Shown here: one piece after another, positions 33,773-41,886 of the stretch
Position numbering within the stretch: the first letter of the stretch is position 1
Layout of the letters: every line of letters begins with the position of its first letter
Source: Methanobacteriota archaeon
GTDB taxonomy: Archaea; Halobacteriota; Methanomicrobia; Methanomicrobiales; Methanoculleaceae
Reading direction: 5' to 3'
Length of the DNA: 64,000 nucleotides
Assembly: GCA_016841955.1 (NCBI GenBank)
Contig: JAENYE010000001.1
Coordinates: 446,025-510,024 of the forward strand
The notes under the pieces: model-generated
Told to the model about the DNA's origin: nothing
Databases searched by the model: none
What the model saw: the letters and a program-made list of their open reading frames with translations, nothing else
Program-made: the position numbers and the translations under genes

Positions 33773-34105
33773 TTACGGTGCATCCTTCCTGCGATGCTTT
33801 CGGATGAGGTAGTACCCCACCGAGAGCACGATCACGGCTCCCAGGGCATACCACAGAAGCACGGGTCTATAGAACACGCTGAACGCACTTCCGGATCCGT
33901 GATACGCCACCGTATCTCCCACCTCAGGCTCCTCAAGCACAGTTTGTCGGGTATTTCCCGCATCGGCCGGCGATGCCTCACCATTTGTCGGATTTATCTG
34001 CATGCCTTCGCCGGGATACGTGGATGCATGCGCTATGCCGCTGCCGGTCAGGATGAAGAGCAGCAGGGCAATGCAGAACAGCCCTCCACGACCAGCACCA
34101 TTCAT
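33773..34105 (-). CDS. Small secreted or membrane protein, paralogue of 27124-27450
   Basis: 110 residues from the ATG at 34105 (MNGAGRGGLFCIALL); an upstream ATG at 34135 adds 10 residues without signal-peptide character. The layout equals the 27124-27450 protein: signal peptide, short polar domain with an N-T-R-Q-T-V-L element, then the YALGAVIVLSVGYYLIRKH helix and basic end. The shared C-terminal helix and basic tail suggest membrane retention rather than archaeosortase processing. Function is unknown. A degenerate shared-promoter copy lies upstream at 34142-34188. Confidence 0.65.
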   Translation of the reverse strand: MNGAGRGGLFCIALLLFILTGSGIAHASTYPGEGMQINPTNGEASPADAGNTRQTVLEEPEVGDTVAYHGSGSAFSVFYRPVLLWYALGAVIVLSVGYYLIRKHRRKDAP

Positions 34106-34141
34106 GACTCGCCCGCCTCCAATCGATTCATACAATGACCT

Positions 34142-34188
34142 GAACGTCGATCTACCTATAAGTTCTGTCCTATTTCTTTACGCGTCCG
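34142..34188 (-). promoter_or_regulatory. Shared envelope-gene promoter, degenerate copy G
   Basis: On the minus strand GACGCGTAAAG, GGACAGAA and CTTATAGG align in register with the GATGTGTAGAC, GTCACAGAA and TTTATAGA blocks of the other copies, though with many changes (15 of 24 bases in the distal half, by my count). It is placed 37-83 bp before the start at 34105. Its downstream gene is a paralogue of the gene behind copy A. Confidence 0.4.
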
Positions 34189-34275
34189 GGCGATGTTCCC
34201 AAAACCGAAGGGAACGATCCCTCCCCGGGAGGGAAAAACACCTGAGATAGCCCTTTTTCGCGGCCGTAAATACGG

Positions 34276-34482
34276 TTACCGGCTTATGTTCCGCACTTTA
34301 AGGCCGAAGTAGATAAACGACAACGTCAACGCCGAGGCATACACCGCTCCGACCAAAAGCCGCGGATCAGGCTCAATCCAGATTTTCATCGAAGAAACGA
34401 CCATCCACAGGGGGAAGAACGCCAGGACGATGACCGGCACCGACAGGGCTCGTAAGAGTTGATTGGACTTTTCTTCATCCAT
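34276..34482 (-). CDS. Small two-helix membrane protein of unknown function
   Basis: 68 residues from the ATG at 34482 (MDEEKSNQLLRAL). Two hydrophobic helices (about residues 13-33 and 42-61) are linked by a short loop with Trp and acidic residues (MKIWIEPDPRLL), and the end is basic. No family was recognised. A longer frame to 34578 exists, but that ATG lies upstream of the TATA box of promoter copy D and so would not be transcribed from it; this decides for the shorter form. Confidence 0.5.
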   Translation of the reverse strand: MDEEKSNQLLRALSVPVIVLAFFPLWMVVSSMKIWIEPDPRLLVGAVYASALTLSFIYFGLKVRNISR

Positions 34483-34534
34483 TAAGGCAACTCCAAAATG
34501 CAAGCCGGTGCGAACAGGTATCCATTGGTGAGAG

Positions 34535-34584
34535 GTCAACGTTCTTCCATATACCTTTTCTGTGACGCGCGTCTCCACGTAGAG
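34535..34584 (-). promoter_or_regulatory. Shared envelope-gene promoter, copy D
   Basis: On the minus strand the blocks are TACGTGGAGACG, GTCACAGAAAAGG, TATA variant GTATATGG and GAACGTTGAC. By my count 42 of 50 bases match copy A. Similarity continues upstream (GATCGACTCCG). It lies 53-102 bp upstream of the small membrane protein start at 34482. Confidence 0.65.
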
Positions 34585-34690
34585 CCTGCCGGATCGACTC
34601 CGGGGCCAAAAAAACAGCCGCCAGGGGTCAGGAGTGGGTGCCGCGCCGAACAGTAGAAGAAATTACACAGCGGGAATACCAGGGGGCGCC

Positions 34691-35812
34691 TCACCCCCCA
34701 AGCGCCCGCATGAACCGCTCCCGGATCTCGGCCGGGGCGAGCGGGATGTTCGGGACCGGTGCGTTCCCGGGCGCGAGGACGACGTGGATGAAGTTCGGGC
34801 CCCGTCCCCGGTTCTCCCAGGCGTCCGCGAGCTCCTCCTCGTCCTGCACCTTGCAGGTCTTTTTGATCCCGGCGGCGAGGGCGAGGAGTTCCATGTCCAC
34901 CAGACCGGAGGCCGGGGTAGGCTGGTTCCCGGTGCTCCCGAAGGCCCCGTTGTCCAGGCAGACGATCGTGAGGTTCTCCGGGGCTTCCGCCGCCACCACC
35001 GGGAGGACGGCGGTCCCGAGCAGGCTCCCGTCGCCGTCGAGGACGACGACGTCCTTATCCGTCGCGAGCGAAAGCCCGAGGCCGATCGGCGTCGCCTGGG
35101 TGTAACTCCCGAGCATGTAGAAGTTCAGGTCCCGGTCTCGGGCCGCGTAGAGTTCCTTTGAGGGGACACCGATGTTCGCGACGACCGCCTCGCCGTCGAG
35201 GACGGCGGCGATCGCGCGGATCGCGTCGTTCCGGGTCATCACCGGGTCGCGGAACGTCCGCCGGTAGTCCAGCGCCGACTCCCGGGCCCGGGCCGGGAAG
35301 ACCCGTTCCGGCAGGCAGGCCTCATCCGCCCCCTCCCAGAACGAGGGGAGGATCAGCCCCACGTGCGGCCGCATGGAATCGTAGGCGTCGCGGACAACCG
35401 CGTCGATCAGTTCTTCGTCCTCGGGACCGCGGATGACGGTGCAGGGGATCCCGAGCGCCGCGAGCACGTCCGGGACCGCCCGGTTGAACGGCACCTGGGC
35501 CGGGATCGCCTCCCGGTAGACGCCCCGCCAGCTCGCGAGGACGGGGAGGGGGAGGCCGAAGGTGACGGTGAGCGACATGATGGCGTTCAGGGAGTTGCCG
35601 AGCCCCGAACTCTGCATATGCAGCACCGATCGCGCCCCGGCCATCGCGAGCCCGGCGCAGATCCCGACGCCGTCCTCCTCCCGGGTGAGGTTGACCGAGC
35701 GGAACCGCTCCGGGATGAGGGCGCAGAGGTCCTGCGTCCGGTCGCAGGGGAGCGATGCCACGACATCGACCCCGAGAGCGGAGAGGCGGTCGAGGACGCA
35801 GCCTTCACGCAC
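34691..35812 (-). CDS. comDE: Sulfopyruvate decarboxylase, fused alpha and beta subunits
   Basis: 373 residues from the GTG at 35812, which overlaps the end of the cysteate synthase gene by 8 bp. The N-terminal half is the ComD-like thiamine diphosphate half-domain (ASLPCDRTQDL, LTREEDGVGICAGLAMAG). The C-terminal half is ComE-like with the TPP and Mg motif GDGSLLGTAVLP followed by LDNGAFGSTGNQPT. It decarboxylates sulfopyruvate to sulfoacetaldehyde in coenzyme M synthesis. In some methanogens the halves are separate genes; here they are fused. It is the last gene of a six-gene minus-strand run. Confidence 0.92.
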   Translation of the reverse strand: MREGCVLDRLSALGVDVVASLPCDRTQDLCALIPERFRSVNLTREEDGVGICAGLAMAGARSVLHMQSSGLGNSLNAIMSLTVTFGLPLPVLASWRGVYREAIPAQVPFNRAVPDVLAALGIPCTVIRGPEDEELIDAVVRDAYDSMRPHVGLILPSFWEGADEACLPERVFPARARESALDYRRTFRDPVMTRNDAIRAIAAVLDGEAVVANIGVPSKELYAARDRDLNFYMLGSYTQATPIGLGLSLATDKDVVVLDGDGSLLGTAVLPVVAAEAPENLTIVCLDNGAFGSTGNQPTPASGLVDMELLALAAGIKKTCKVQDEEELADAWENRGRGPNFIHVVLAPGNAPVPNIPLAPAEIRERFMRALGG

Positions 35813-37100
35813 GGGCAGCCACCTCCGCCTGCTCCGCGAGCCACGCCGCGACCTCCTGCCGGAGGTTCCCGTCAAAGGCCGCACCGGCCGCTACGCGGAG
35901 GAAAGGCTCGACCAAGTAGCGGTCGAGGTCCTCGGCCGCACGCTCGTAGCCCCCACCGGTCACGTTCAGGAGCACCCGCTTCTCCGGGTCGACGAACCCC
36001 TCCTCCACCGCCCGGGCGAGCGACGCCACGGCGACGGCGGCGGCCGGGTCGAGGTCGATCTCCTCGGTCTCCGCAAAAAGCCTCCCGGCGCTCCGGGCGT
36101 CCTCGTTTGCGACGGCATACATCCTCCCGCCCGAGGCCGCGAGCGCGTCCCGGACCCCGCCCCGGATCCCCCAGGGGGGATGGCGGTTGGTGAGGACGTC
36201 GGCGTAGACCCGGGCGATCGAGGCCTCCGCGTCGGGCATGTCCTCGGCCGGGACGATCACGCCCCTCCCTGCCTCCCAGGCCCGGACCATCGGGACGAAG
36301 GGGAGGTTCTGGGAGAGGTGGAGTTCCGGGAGGCGGGACCCGAACCGCCCGTCGGCGACCAGCCGCCCGGCCGCCTCCCACGCGGCGATCCCCCCGGTCC
36401 CGCTCCCGACCGCCTGGAAGTAGTAGTCGGGAAGCCGGCCGGCGGCAAGCGTCCCGTCCAGCACCACCGTCCCCATCCCGTCCCGGCGGGCGACGTTCTT
36501 CGCCCCGCCCTCCGGAACGATCCCGTGGAGGGAGCAGACCTCCCTCCCGAACGTTATGGAGTCGGAGTAGTCCCCGTCGACCGTGATGAGGCAGACGTTT
36601 GCCGTCGGGATGGTCGTCCAGAGCCGGCCGGCGGCCGCCGTCGGGACCACCACCACGACCGGGGCCCCGGTCAGGCCCGAGATCTGGCAGAACGCCCGGC
36701 CGGTGTTCCCCGCCGACGAGACCTGGAGGACACCGGCCCCTTTCTCCCGGAGGCGGAGGACCGTCGGTTGCGCCTCGAGCTCCTTGAAGGAGCAGGTCTC
36801 CATCCCCCCGCCCCGTTCGGGCCAGTAGCCCGAGAAAGTGACGGTGAGGTTTGAGAGACCGAGTTCCCGGGCGAGACCAACGCTCTCGTAGGAGACCGGG
36901 CCGGCATCGAGGGGGAGGTGGCCCTCGACCGGGAGCCAGTCCTTGTAGCGGAAGATCCCGGGGAGATTCCGGGGGGTGAGCCGGCGCTCCGCGTAGACCG
37001 TCCGGAGCAGGGCGTCGCACCCCGACGGGCAGTCGAGTGTGTAATGGTCCGGGAAGGACCGGCCGCACCCCGGGCACCGGAGGAGGTACTTCTCCCTCAC
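35805..37100 (-). CDS. Cysteate synthase (PLP enzyme, threonine-synthase-like)
   Basis: 431 residues from the GTG at 37100, overlapping the preceding stop in a GTGA junction; the much longer open frame upstream is shadow. The N-terminus has a zinc-like pair, LRCPGCGRSFPDH and a later Cys in DCPSGC, as in archaeal threonine synthases. The PLP lysine is likely in CSFKELEAQP (about residue 103), and the PLP-phosphate loop is SSAGNTGRAF. QAVGSGTGGIAAWEA is the Gly-rich loop. Methanosarcinales and Methanomicrobiales make L-cysteate from phosphoserine and sulfite with this enzyme; transamination then yields sulfopyruvate for ComDE next door. Confidence 0.88.
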   Translation of the reverse strand: MREKYLLRCPGCGRSFPDHYTLDCPSGCDALLRTVYAERRLTPRNLPGIFRYKDWLPVEGHLPLDAGPVSYESVGLARELGLSNLTVTFSGYWPERGGGMETCSFKELEAQPTVLRLREKGAGVLQVSSAGNTGRAFCQISGLTGAPVVVVVPTAAAGRLWTTIPTANVCLITVDGDYSDSITFGREVCSLHGIVPEGGAKNVARRDGMGTVVLDGTLAAGRLPDYYFQAVGSGTGGIAAWEAAGRLVADGRFGSRLPELHLSQNLPFVPMVRAWEAGRGVIVPAEDMPDAEASIARVYADVLTNRHPPWGIRGGVRDALAASGGRMYAVANEDARSAGRLFAETEEIDLDPAAAVAVASLARAVEEGFVDPEKRVLLNVTGGGYERAAEDLDRYLVEPFLRVAAGAAFDGNLRQEVAAWLAEQAEVAARA

Positions 37101-38338
37101 CGCATCGCGCCCCCGGTGAAGGTGAACCGGCGGTCGAGGATCATCTCTTTCAGGTCCCGGCAGAGGTCCTCGGCGAGCGTCCGGCCCGACTGGCGGAGGG
37201 TGATCGGGACCTTCCGCCCCCGGACCCGGATCGAGCCTTCCCCCGCCTCGAGGGCGTTGTTCGGGCAGACGGCGAGACAGGCGGTGCAGGCGAGGCAACG
37301 GTCCCGGTCGATACCGGTCTCGCGGGAGAACGCGCCGGTGGGGCAGACCGCGGCCGCAACGCAGGCCGAGCACTCCCCGCACCACTCGGGATAGTAAGTC
37401 ACCTCCCGGTCGGGCTGCTGCCAGACGTCGGCGTAGGTCCCTTCCCCGAGAACGGCACGGGTGTTGATGTCGGCAACCGGGAGGGGGATGCACTCGTCGA
37501 GGACGCGGAGGGCCGCGACCTGCCGGTCGTCGAGGACGGGGATCGCGACGCCGAGGCTCGTGATGCACTCCGGCCCGGCGGAGGTCTTGAACCCGCCCAT
37601 GTAGCGGGGCTGCATCCCGGCCATATCGGCGATGAGCGTGAGGTTCGGCCGGGCCGGGGTGCTCCGGGTCCCTTCGCCGGTCACGAGCCCTACCGAGCCG
37701 TTCAGGAGGACCGGTGTCCCATTCCGGATCGCGAGCCTTGCGGGATCGTTCTCGAGCGGGTTGATCTCGCCGCACCCGCTGACCGAGACCTCCCGGCAGG
37801 GTCCCTGCAGCCCCTCGATGGAGAAGATCGTCTTCACCCGGGTCGGCCGGGTGTTTACGTAGGCGGTGTAGTTCTTGTAGGCGCTCCGGGTGGTGAAGAG
37901 CCGGGCGTAGGAGAAGTCGTCGAGCGTCACCCGCGCCTCGACCGACCGGTCGGCGGCCTCCACCACCACCTCGATCTCGCGGCCCTCGACGATGTCGCGG
38001 AAGAGGTGGCCGCCCCCGTAGCCGGCCCCGGCGTGGGCGGTTCCCGAGACGATCAGGTCCAGGAGCCCGAGGCGCTCGTTCGGGCAGGGGCCGGGCATGC
38101 AGGGGACCCCGTTCGCCCAGGCTCGCTCCGCGCGTTCGAAGGTCCCCGGCTCCGCCACCGGCACCGAGAGGATCGCCGCGGTCCCCGACATCACCCCGCA
38201 GGTCCCGGTGGTGACCACGTCCACGTCCGCGGCCGAAACTCCCGCACCCTCGCGGACGAGGCGCTTGAACTCCGCAGCGGTGTAGACGATCGCCGAACCG
38301 TTCCGGATCTTCTCGTCGATCTCTGTTATCGTCTTCAT
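37097..38338 (-). CDS. DUF39/COG1900 protein with two 4Fe-4S clusters (methanogenesis marker 16 type)
   Basis: 413 residues. Residues 1-325 are the DUF39 domain (AIVYTAAEFKRLV, TTGTCGVMSGTAAILSV, AHAGAGYGGGHLF, IFSIEGLQGPCREVSVSGCGEINPLEND). Residues 335-385 are a bacterial-ferredoxin-type double cluster: CGECSACVAAAVCPTGA and CLACTACLAVCPNNAL. COG1900 relatives convert an aldehyde to a thiol, as in homocysteine synthesis from aspartate semialdehyde. In a coenzyme M locus the analogous reaction would be sulfoacetaldehyde to 2-mercaptoethanesulfonate, the final step; this is inference from family and context. It overlaps both neighbours by 4 bp. Confidence 0.85.
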   Translation of the reverse strand: MKTITEIDEKIRNGSAIVYTAAEFKRLVREGAGVSAADVDVVTTGTCGVMSGTAAILSVPVAEPGTFERAERAWANGVPCMPGPCPNERLGLLDLIVSGTAHAGAGYGGGHLFRDIVEGREIEVVVEAADRSVEARVTLDDFSYARLFTTRSAYKNYTAYVNTRPTRVKTIFSIEGLQGPCREVSVSGCGEINPLENDPARLAIRNGTPVLLNGSVGLVTGEGTRSTPARPNLTLIADMAGMQPRYMGGFKTSAGPECITSLGVAIPVLDDRQVAALRVLDECIPLPVADINTRAVLGEGTYADVWQQPDREVTYYPEWCGECSACVAAAVCPTGAFSRETGIDRDRCLACTACLAVCPNNALEAGEGSIRVRGRKVPITLRQSGRTLAEDLCRDLKEMILDRRFTFTGGAMR

Positions 38339-38955
38339 AGCAACCTGATATCCTCCACCCGCACATGGAGACCGCCGGATTGCGCGAGAACCATATTCAC
38401 GACACCCGTATGCCCGAGGTTCATCATGCAGTAGCCGGGCAGGAACCGCTGCCGCATCCCGAAGACCGGCTCGCGCCGCACCGTCCGGGCAATTCCCTCG
38501 AAACCGACGATGTGGTAGGCCTCTACGTCCTTAAACCCTCCGCCACGCGAGGCCTGCGGGCCGACGACCAGACAGGTGAGGAGGCCGCTTGTCCGGCTTG
38601 CATGGAGGACCGAGAGGACGTGCTGGACCGGGCAGCCCGCACCGGCCGGCCTCCCGACGACGATATCCCCGGCCGCTATCTCCCACTTCTCCACCAGGTC
38701 CGGGCGGAAGGGGAGGACGATCTTCCGGGCCGAGACCTCGCCGGGCAGGGGATCGAGGATGAAGTCGTACTCGCCGCCGAGGATGTCCCGGCCGGTATGA
38801 AGGGCCTCGCCCTCGAACCGGGAGGCTGCGGTCCCGGCGGGGTAGAAGACGCAGTCCAAAAGGTCCTTTTCTCCCCGCCGGATCCGTTCGAGGAAGGCCT
38901 CGCAGGTCGGGGCGCCGCAGGCCCCGCAGTCCTTCCCCGGAGGGGTCCACGCCAC
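38335..38955 (-). CDS. 4Fe-4S-binding protein of the coenzyme M locus
   Basis: 206 residues from a GTG start at 38955, the first start after the previous stop at 38960. The N-terminal motif PGKDCGACGAPTCEAFLERI followed by a Cys near residue 32 (LLDCVFY) is the four-cysteine FeS domain (C-x2-C-x4-C-x17-C type) seen in Rnf, ACS and related proteins. The rest is a beta-rich domain (DIVVGRPAGAGCPVQHVLSV, TCLVVGPQASRGGGF) without clear homology that I can name. It overlaps the DUF39 gene by 4 bp, so it may donate electrons or supply sulfur to that enzyme. Confidence 0.72.
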   Translation of the reverse strand: MAWTPPGKDCGACGAPTCEAFLERIRRGEKDLLDCVFYPAGTAASRFEGEALHTGRDILGGEYDFILDPLPGEVSARKIVLPFRPDLVEKWEIAAGDIVVGRPAGAGCPVQHVLSVLHASRTSGLLTCLVVGPQASRGGGFKDVEAYHIVGFEGIARTVRREPVFGMRQRFLPGYCMMNLGHTGVVNMVLAQSGGLHVRVEDIRLL

Positions 38956-38959
38956 CGGA

Positions 38960-39667
38960 TCAGTCCCCCCGGAAGAGGTAGTCGGCTCCCTCGAGCCTCC
39001 GGACGACCCCGAAGTGGTGCTGCCACCCGATCTCCGTCTTCCCGATGCAGACGGTGCAGACCCCGAGCGGCGGCGCACCCCGGAGGACGATTGTATCGGG
39101 ATCGGTTATCGGCGGGTAGCCCTCGATTGCCCGGAGGAGGTAGCGCATCCCGGTACCCTGGACAGCGTTCGTCTCCACGATATCGAGGTCGGGGTTCACC
39201 TCCCGGATCCGCTCCCGGAAGACCTCCTTCTCGGCCTGGGAGACGAGGTCGATCCGGGTCACGACCGCGATATCGGCGAGGGCAAGCATCGCGGCCATCT
39301 TCAGGGGCGTATTCGTGCCCGATACGGCGGAGAGGACGACGACCCCGAGCCCCTGCGTCGTGTAGGGAGAGCAGCGCAGGCAGAGCCCGGCACTCTCGAC
39401 CAGGAGGAGGTCGGCCCCCTCCTCTTCGGCCCAGGCGATAGCGTCCCGCATCACCATCACCCCGGCATGGTCCGGGCAGAGGTCGCCGGAGCAGACCTTC
39501 CGCGTCGAGATCGAAAACTCGGCCGCGAGCTCCTCGTCCTCGAACGCCCTGACGACGTCGATCTTTAAGTAGGCGATCCGGTGTCGGTCGCAGAGGGAGC
39601 GGACGGTCTGCCGCACGACGGCGGTCTTCCCGGCCGACGGCGGACCGGCGACGACAGCGAGCCTCAT
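38960..39667 (-). CDS. HypB/CobW-like P-loop GTPase with cysteine motifs
   Basis: 235 residues. The P-loop GPPSAGKTAVVRQ is at residue 8, a switch-like DLLLVESAG near residue 90, and the base-recognition motif VVTRIDL near 150, a layout close to HypB and UreG metallochaperone GTPases. Three cysteine pairs are notable: KVCSGDLCPDH, GLCLRCSPY and GVCTVCIGK, plus QHHFG, all able to bind metal or an Fe-S cluster. A maturation role, for example loading metal or Fe-S onto the DUF39 or Fe-S partner, is plausible but unproven. It overlaps the ABC gene by 4 bp. Confidence 0.78.
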   Translation of the reverse strand: MRLAVVAGPPSAGKTAVVRQTVRSLCDRHRIAYLKIDVVRAFEDEELAAEFSISTRKVCSGDLCPDHAGVMVMRDAIAWAEEEGADLLLVESAGLCLRCSPYTTQGLGVVVLSAVSGTNTPLKMAAMLALADIAVVTRIDLVSQAEKEVFRERIREVNPDLDIVETNAVQGTGMRYLLRAIEGYPPITDPDTIVLRGAPPLGVCTVCIGKTEIGWQHHFGVVRRLEGADYLFRGD

Positions 39668-40443
39668 GCCCCGACCGGTCCCGTGATCAGGTCGCCCGCC
39701 CGGATCTGCTCGCGCATCCGGCGGAGGATGCCGTCGAGGCGGAGGGCCTCCCTGAGGGCTTCGTTTTCGCGATTTCTGGGCTCGATGACCCGCTCGACCG
39801 CCCCGTCCCGCATGACGATCCGCCGGGCGGAGAGGAGGGAGACCAGGGGGTCGTGCGTGACGAAGATGACCGCCTTCCCCCCGGCCCGGAGCACCTCGAT
39901 CACCCGTTCCTTGAAGATCCCGGCGTTCTCCACCTCGTCGAGGAGGAGGACCGGTGCTGCCGCGACGAGGACCGCATCCGCCACCAGGAGCGACCGGGTC
40001 TGCCCGCCGGAGAGCGCGGTCATCCGGGCGCAGGATCGGATCTCCTCGCCCGTGAACTCGTTCGCGAGGTCGATCGTCCGGCCGACGATGCCGTCGTCGG
40101 CGATCTTCCGGGACCGGACGTGCATCGCAAGGAACTCCGCGACCGTGAGGTCGGCGAGGCACCGGGTGTTCTGGGTGATCAGGGCGACGGGCTTGTGCGC
40201 CGGGTCGCGGACGACCTCTTCGGGAGGGTAGGCGCCGTTGACGAGGACCGTGCGCCCCGTCGCGGTGTCGTTCCGGGCGAAGACCTCGATGTCGTTGATG
40301 AGGGCGCTCTTCCCCGAGCCGGTGGGGCCGACGATGGATATCGTGTCGCCCGGGCGGATGGTGATTGCGTCGAACCGCTCCGGCTCGCCGTGCCGACTCC
40401 GGCCGGGGAGGATCGTGATCTCCCGGATGGATGAGGAGTCCAT
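39664..40443 (-). CDS. Soluble ABC-type ATPase of the coenzyme M locus
   Basis: 259 residues with all ABC motifs: Walker A GPTGSGKSALI (about residue 39), the Q-loop ALITQNTRCLADLT, signature LSGGQTRSLLVA (about 143), Walker B VLLLDEVE and the H-loop VTHDPLV. There is only one nucleotide-binding domain, no membrane helix and no permease gene nearby, so transport is not obvious. Stand-alone ATPases of this kind in methanogens include the component A2 factor for methyl-coenzyme M reductase, but that protein has two ABC domains. This is the first gene of the minus-strand locus, divergent from the HTH regulator. Confidence 0.85.
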   Translation of the reverse strand: MDSSSIREITILPGRSRHGEPERFDAITIRPGDTISIVGPTGSGKSALINDIEVFARNDTATGRTVLVNGAYPPEEVVRDPAHKPVALITQNTRCLADLTVAEFLAMHVRSRKIADDGIVGRTIDLANEFTGEEIRSCARMTALSGGQTRSLLVADAVLVAAAPVLLLDEVENAGIFKERVIEVLRAGGKAVIFVTHDPLVSLLSARRIVMRDGAVERVIEPRNRENEALREALRLDGILRRMREQIRAGDLITGPVGA

Positions 40444-40512
40444 AGGGGAGGGTTGTCATACGGAGTGATAAGAGTTGTTCTCTGTAGCGCCATACTTCAC
40501 CATAACAGGAAA

Positions 40513-40540
40513 ATTTTATCCCAAATATAATACTATAGTA
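40513..40540. promoter_or_regulatory. Promoter region between the coenzyme M locus and the HTH gene
   Basis: An AT-rich stretch contains TTTTATCC and AAATATAATACTATAG just before the ATG at 40546, so the HTH gene probably has a TATA box and a very short leader. The 102-bp divergent gap to 40443 must also hold the promoter of the six-gene minus-strand locus. Confidence 0.5.
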
Positions 40541-40545
40541 GAGCA

Positions 40546-41031
40546 ATGCTGTCGAGAAAGATTTTCGAGACCGACTTTGCCGGGGCGCTCCTGGAGGAAC
40601 TTGCCCGGCAGGACATGAGCATCCGGGACCTCGCGGATCGGGCCGGGATCCCGCCCGCCACCCTCTACAAACTTACGTCGGGAAAGGCGGACCCGCGCCT
40701 CTCGACCGTCAGGCGGATCGTCAATGTCCTCGAGCCCCGGGAGAAGAGCTTCATCGCGGTGATCGCGGCGCGGTTCCTGCTCGACGACCTCGACAACCGC
40801 GACCTTCCCATCGGCGAGCGGAAGTTCCGGATCCGGGGTTACTCGGCGGACTCCCTCGACGAGTGCATCATCGCCGCGGTGCGGGCGGACAAGGAGGGGG
40901 CGCTCGGGATCATCTGCGCCCCGATCCTCGCGCCGATCGTGGAGAAGATCGTCGACTGCCCGGTGGCGATCATCAAGCCGCAGCAGCAGACGCTGATCGA
41001 GGCGATCGAGACGATAGCAAAGAGGGTTTAG
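40546..41031 (+). CDS. XRE-type HTH transcriptional regulator divergent to the coenzyme M locus
   Basis: 161 residues. Residues 18-65 are a Cro/XRE-type helix-turn-helix (LARQDMSIRDLADRAGIPPA and LYKLTSGKADPRLSTVRRI). The C-terminal domain (residues 95-161) has RGYSADSLDECIIAAVRADK, GIICAPILAPIVEKIVDCPVAIIKP and a closing helix, a compact alpha/beta ligand-binding domain of a kind found in archaeal regulators. Divergent placement suggests it controls the locus and itself. Two Cys (in ECII and DCPV) could sense redox or sulfur status, but that is speculation. Confidence 0.8.
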   Translation: MLSRKIFETDFAGALLEELARQDMSIRDLADRAGIPPATLYKLTSGKADPRLSTVRRIVNVLEPREKSFIAVIAARFLLDDLDNRDLPIGERKFRIRGYSADSLDECIIAAVRADKEGALGIICAPILAPIVEKIVDCPVAIIKPQQQTLIEAIETIAKRV

Positions 41032-41045
41032 GGGACCGTCACAGC

Positions 41046-41885
41046 CTAACCTTCGAAGAGGTCGATCCGGTAGTAGTTCCCGCGGTACTCCGCGATCTTC
41101 CCCCGGTAGCCCCTGGCGATACGCACCGTCTCGTTGTCGGACATCGGCACCTCACTGAAGCCGGTGCGAAGGGTCTCGTTCACCTTGGGGAGGTCGGCGA
41201 GATCGGCATCGGTGAGCGGGACGACCTCGTATCCGGCCCTCCGGAAGTCGGCTTCCGTCCAGTCTGCAGGGATTCCGGAATCTTCCAGCTCCCAGTTGCT
41301 GATGTTGTCCACCATGAGGAAGCAGCCGCTCAACCCTTTCACGTCGGCAGAGGAGTAGACATAGTGGAGAACTTTCTCCGGGGATTCGGTGTCATACCGT
41401 CCCGTGCTCTCCACCCAGTACGCGACGCCGCCGATCTTGAAATAGGCACGAAGAACGTTGCCGCTGATGGTCAGATACGCCTCGCCGTCCCCGGAAAGGG
41501 TGCCGGTGAAGGAGTGCCTCCCCGCACTGCGGGCTTCTGGGTCGTGCAGCATCTCCTGCAGATCCGCCGTGCAGGGCCGCCCGGCGATATGCACCGCCAG
41601 CGGTTCGCCGCGAAGCAGGCGATCCCGGATTGCCTGCGTATCGTAGACCGCGAGTTCGTAACGCCGGATAGAGGACAGGATATCCACGCCCTCGACCGGG
41701 GCATCCCTCTTCTCCGTGAAAAAGTCCACATGGACCAGGGCTTGATCCTCTGCGGCTATCTGCTCCTGCGGGATTATGGTTCCGGTGACCTCCGTGCCGG
41801 GCCAGAAGACCACAAACCCTGCCGCCAGCGCCGTGAATGCGGCCGCGAGGAGGAGCGCCGGGATTACCGAGCCTTTCTGTACCAT
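41046..41885 (-). CDS. Membrane-anchored extracellular protein, paralogous domain with 43002-43433
   Basis: 279 residues from the ATG at 41885 (MVQKGSVIPALLLAAAF); longer upstream frames overlap the PGF-CTERM gene. One N-terminal anchor precedes an outer domain. Its C-terminal 80 residues contain YEVVPLTDADLADLPKVNE and a terminal IAEYRGNYYRIDLFEG, which parallel GIVIPLDEDAFRSLPVLDA and KYFEYEGRYYRVGTIYRD in the 43002-43433 protein, so the two share a domain. Function is unknown. It is the last gene of a three-gene operon downstream of promoter copy E. Confidence 0.62.
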   Translation of the reverse strand: MVQKGSVIPALLLAAAFTALAAGFVVFWPGTEVTGTIIPQEQIAAEDQALVHVDFFTEKRDAPVEGVDILSSIRRYELAVYDTQAIRDRLLRGEPLAVHIAGRPCTADLQEMLHDPEARSAGRHSFTGTLSGDGEAYLTISGNVLRAYFKIGGVAYWVESTGRYDTESPEKVLHYVYSSADVKGLSGCFLMVDNISNWELEDSGIPADWTEADFRRAGYEVVPLTDADLADLPKVNETLRTGFSEVPMSDNETVRIARGYRGKIAEYRGNYYRIDLFEG

Positions 41886-41886
41886 C

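Noticed and set aside
34483-34578. Longer N-terminus for the small membrane protein at 34276
   Set aside because: The upstream ATG lies beyond the TATA box of promoter copy D, and the extra residues have no signal or membrane character.
37101-38366. Cysteate synthase as an 853-residue fusion with an upstream domain
   Set aside because: The first half is shadow coding inside the DUF39 gene. The GTG at 37100 gives the normal cysteate synthase N-terminus and a GTGA overlap.
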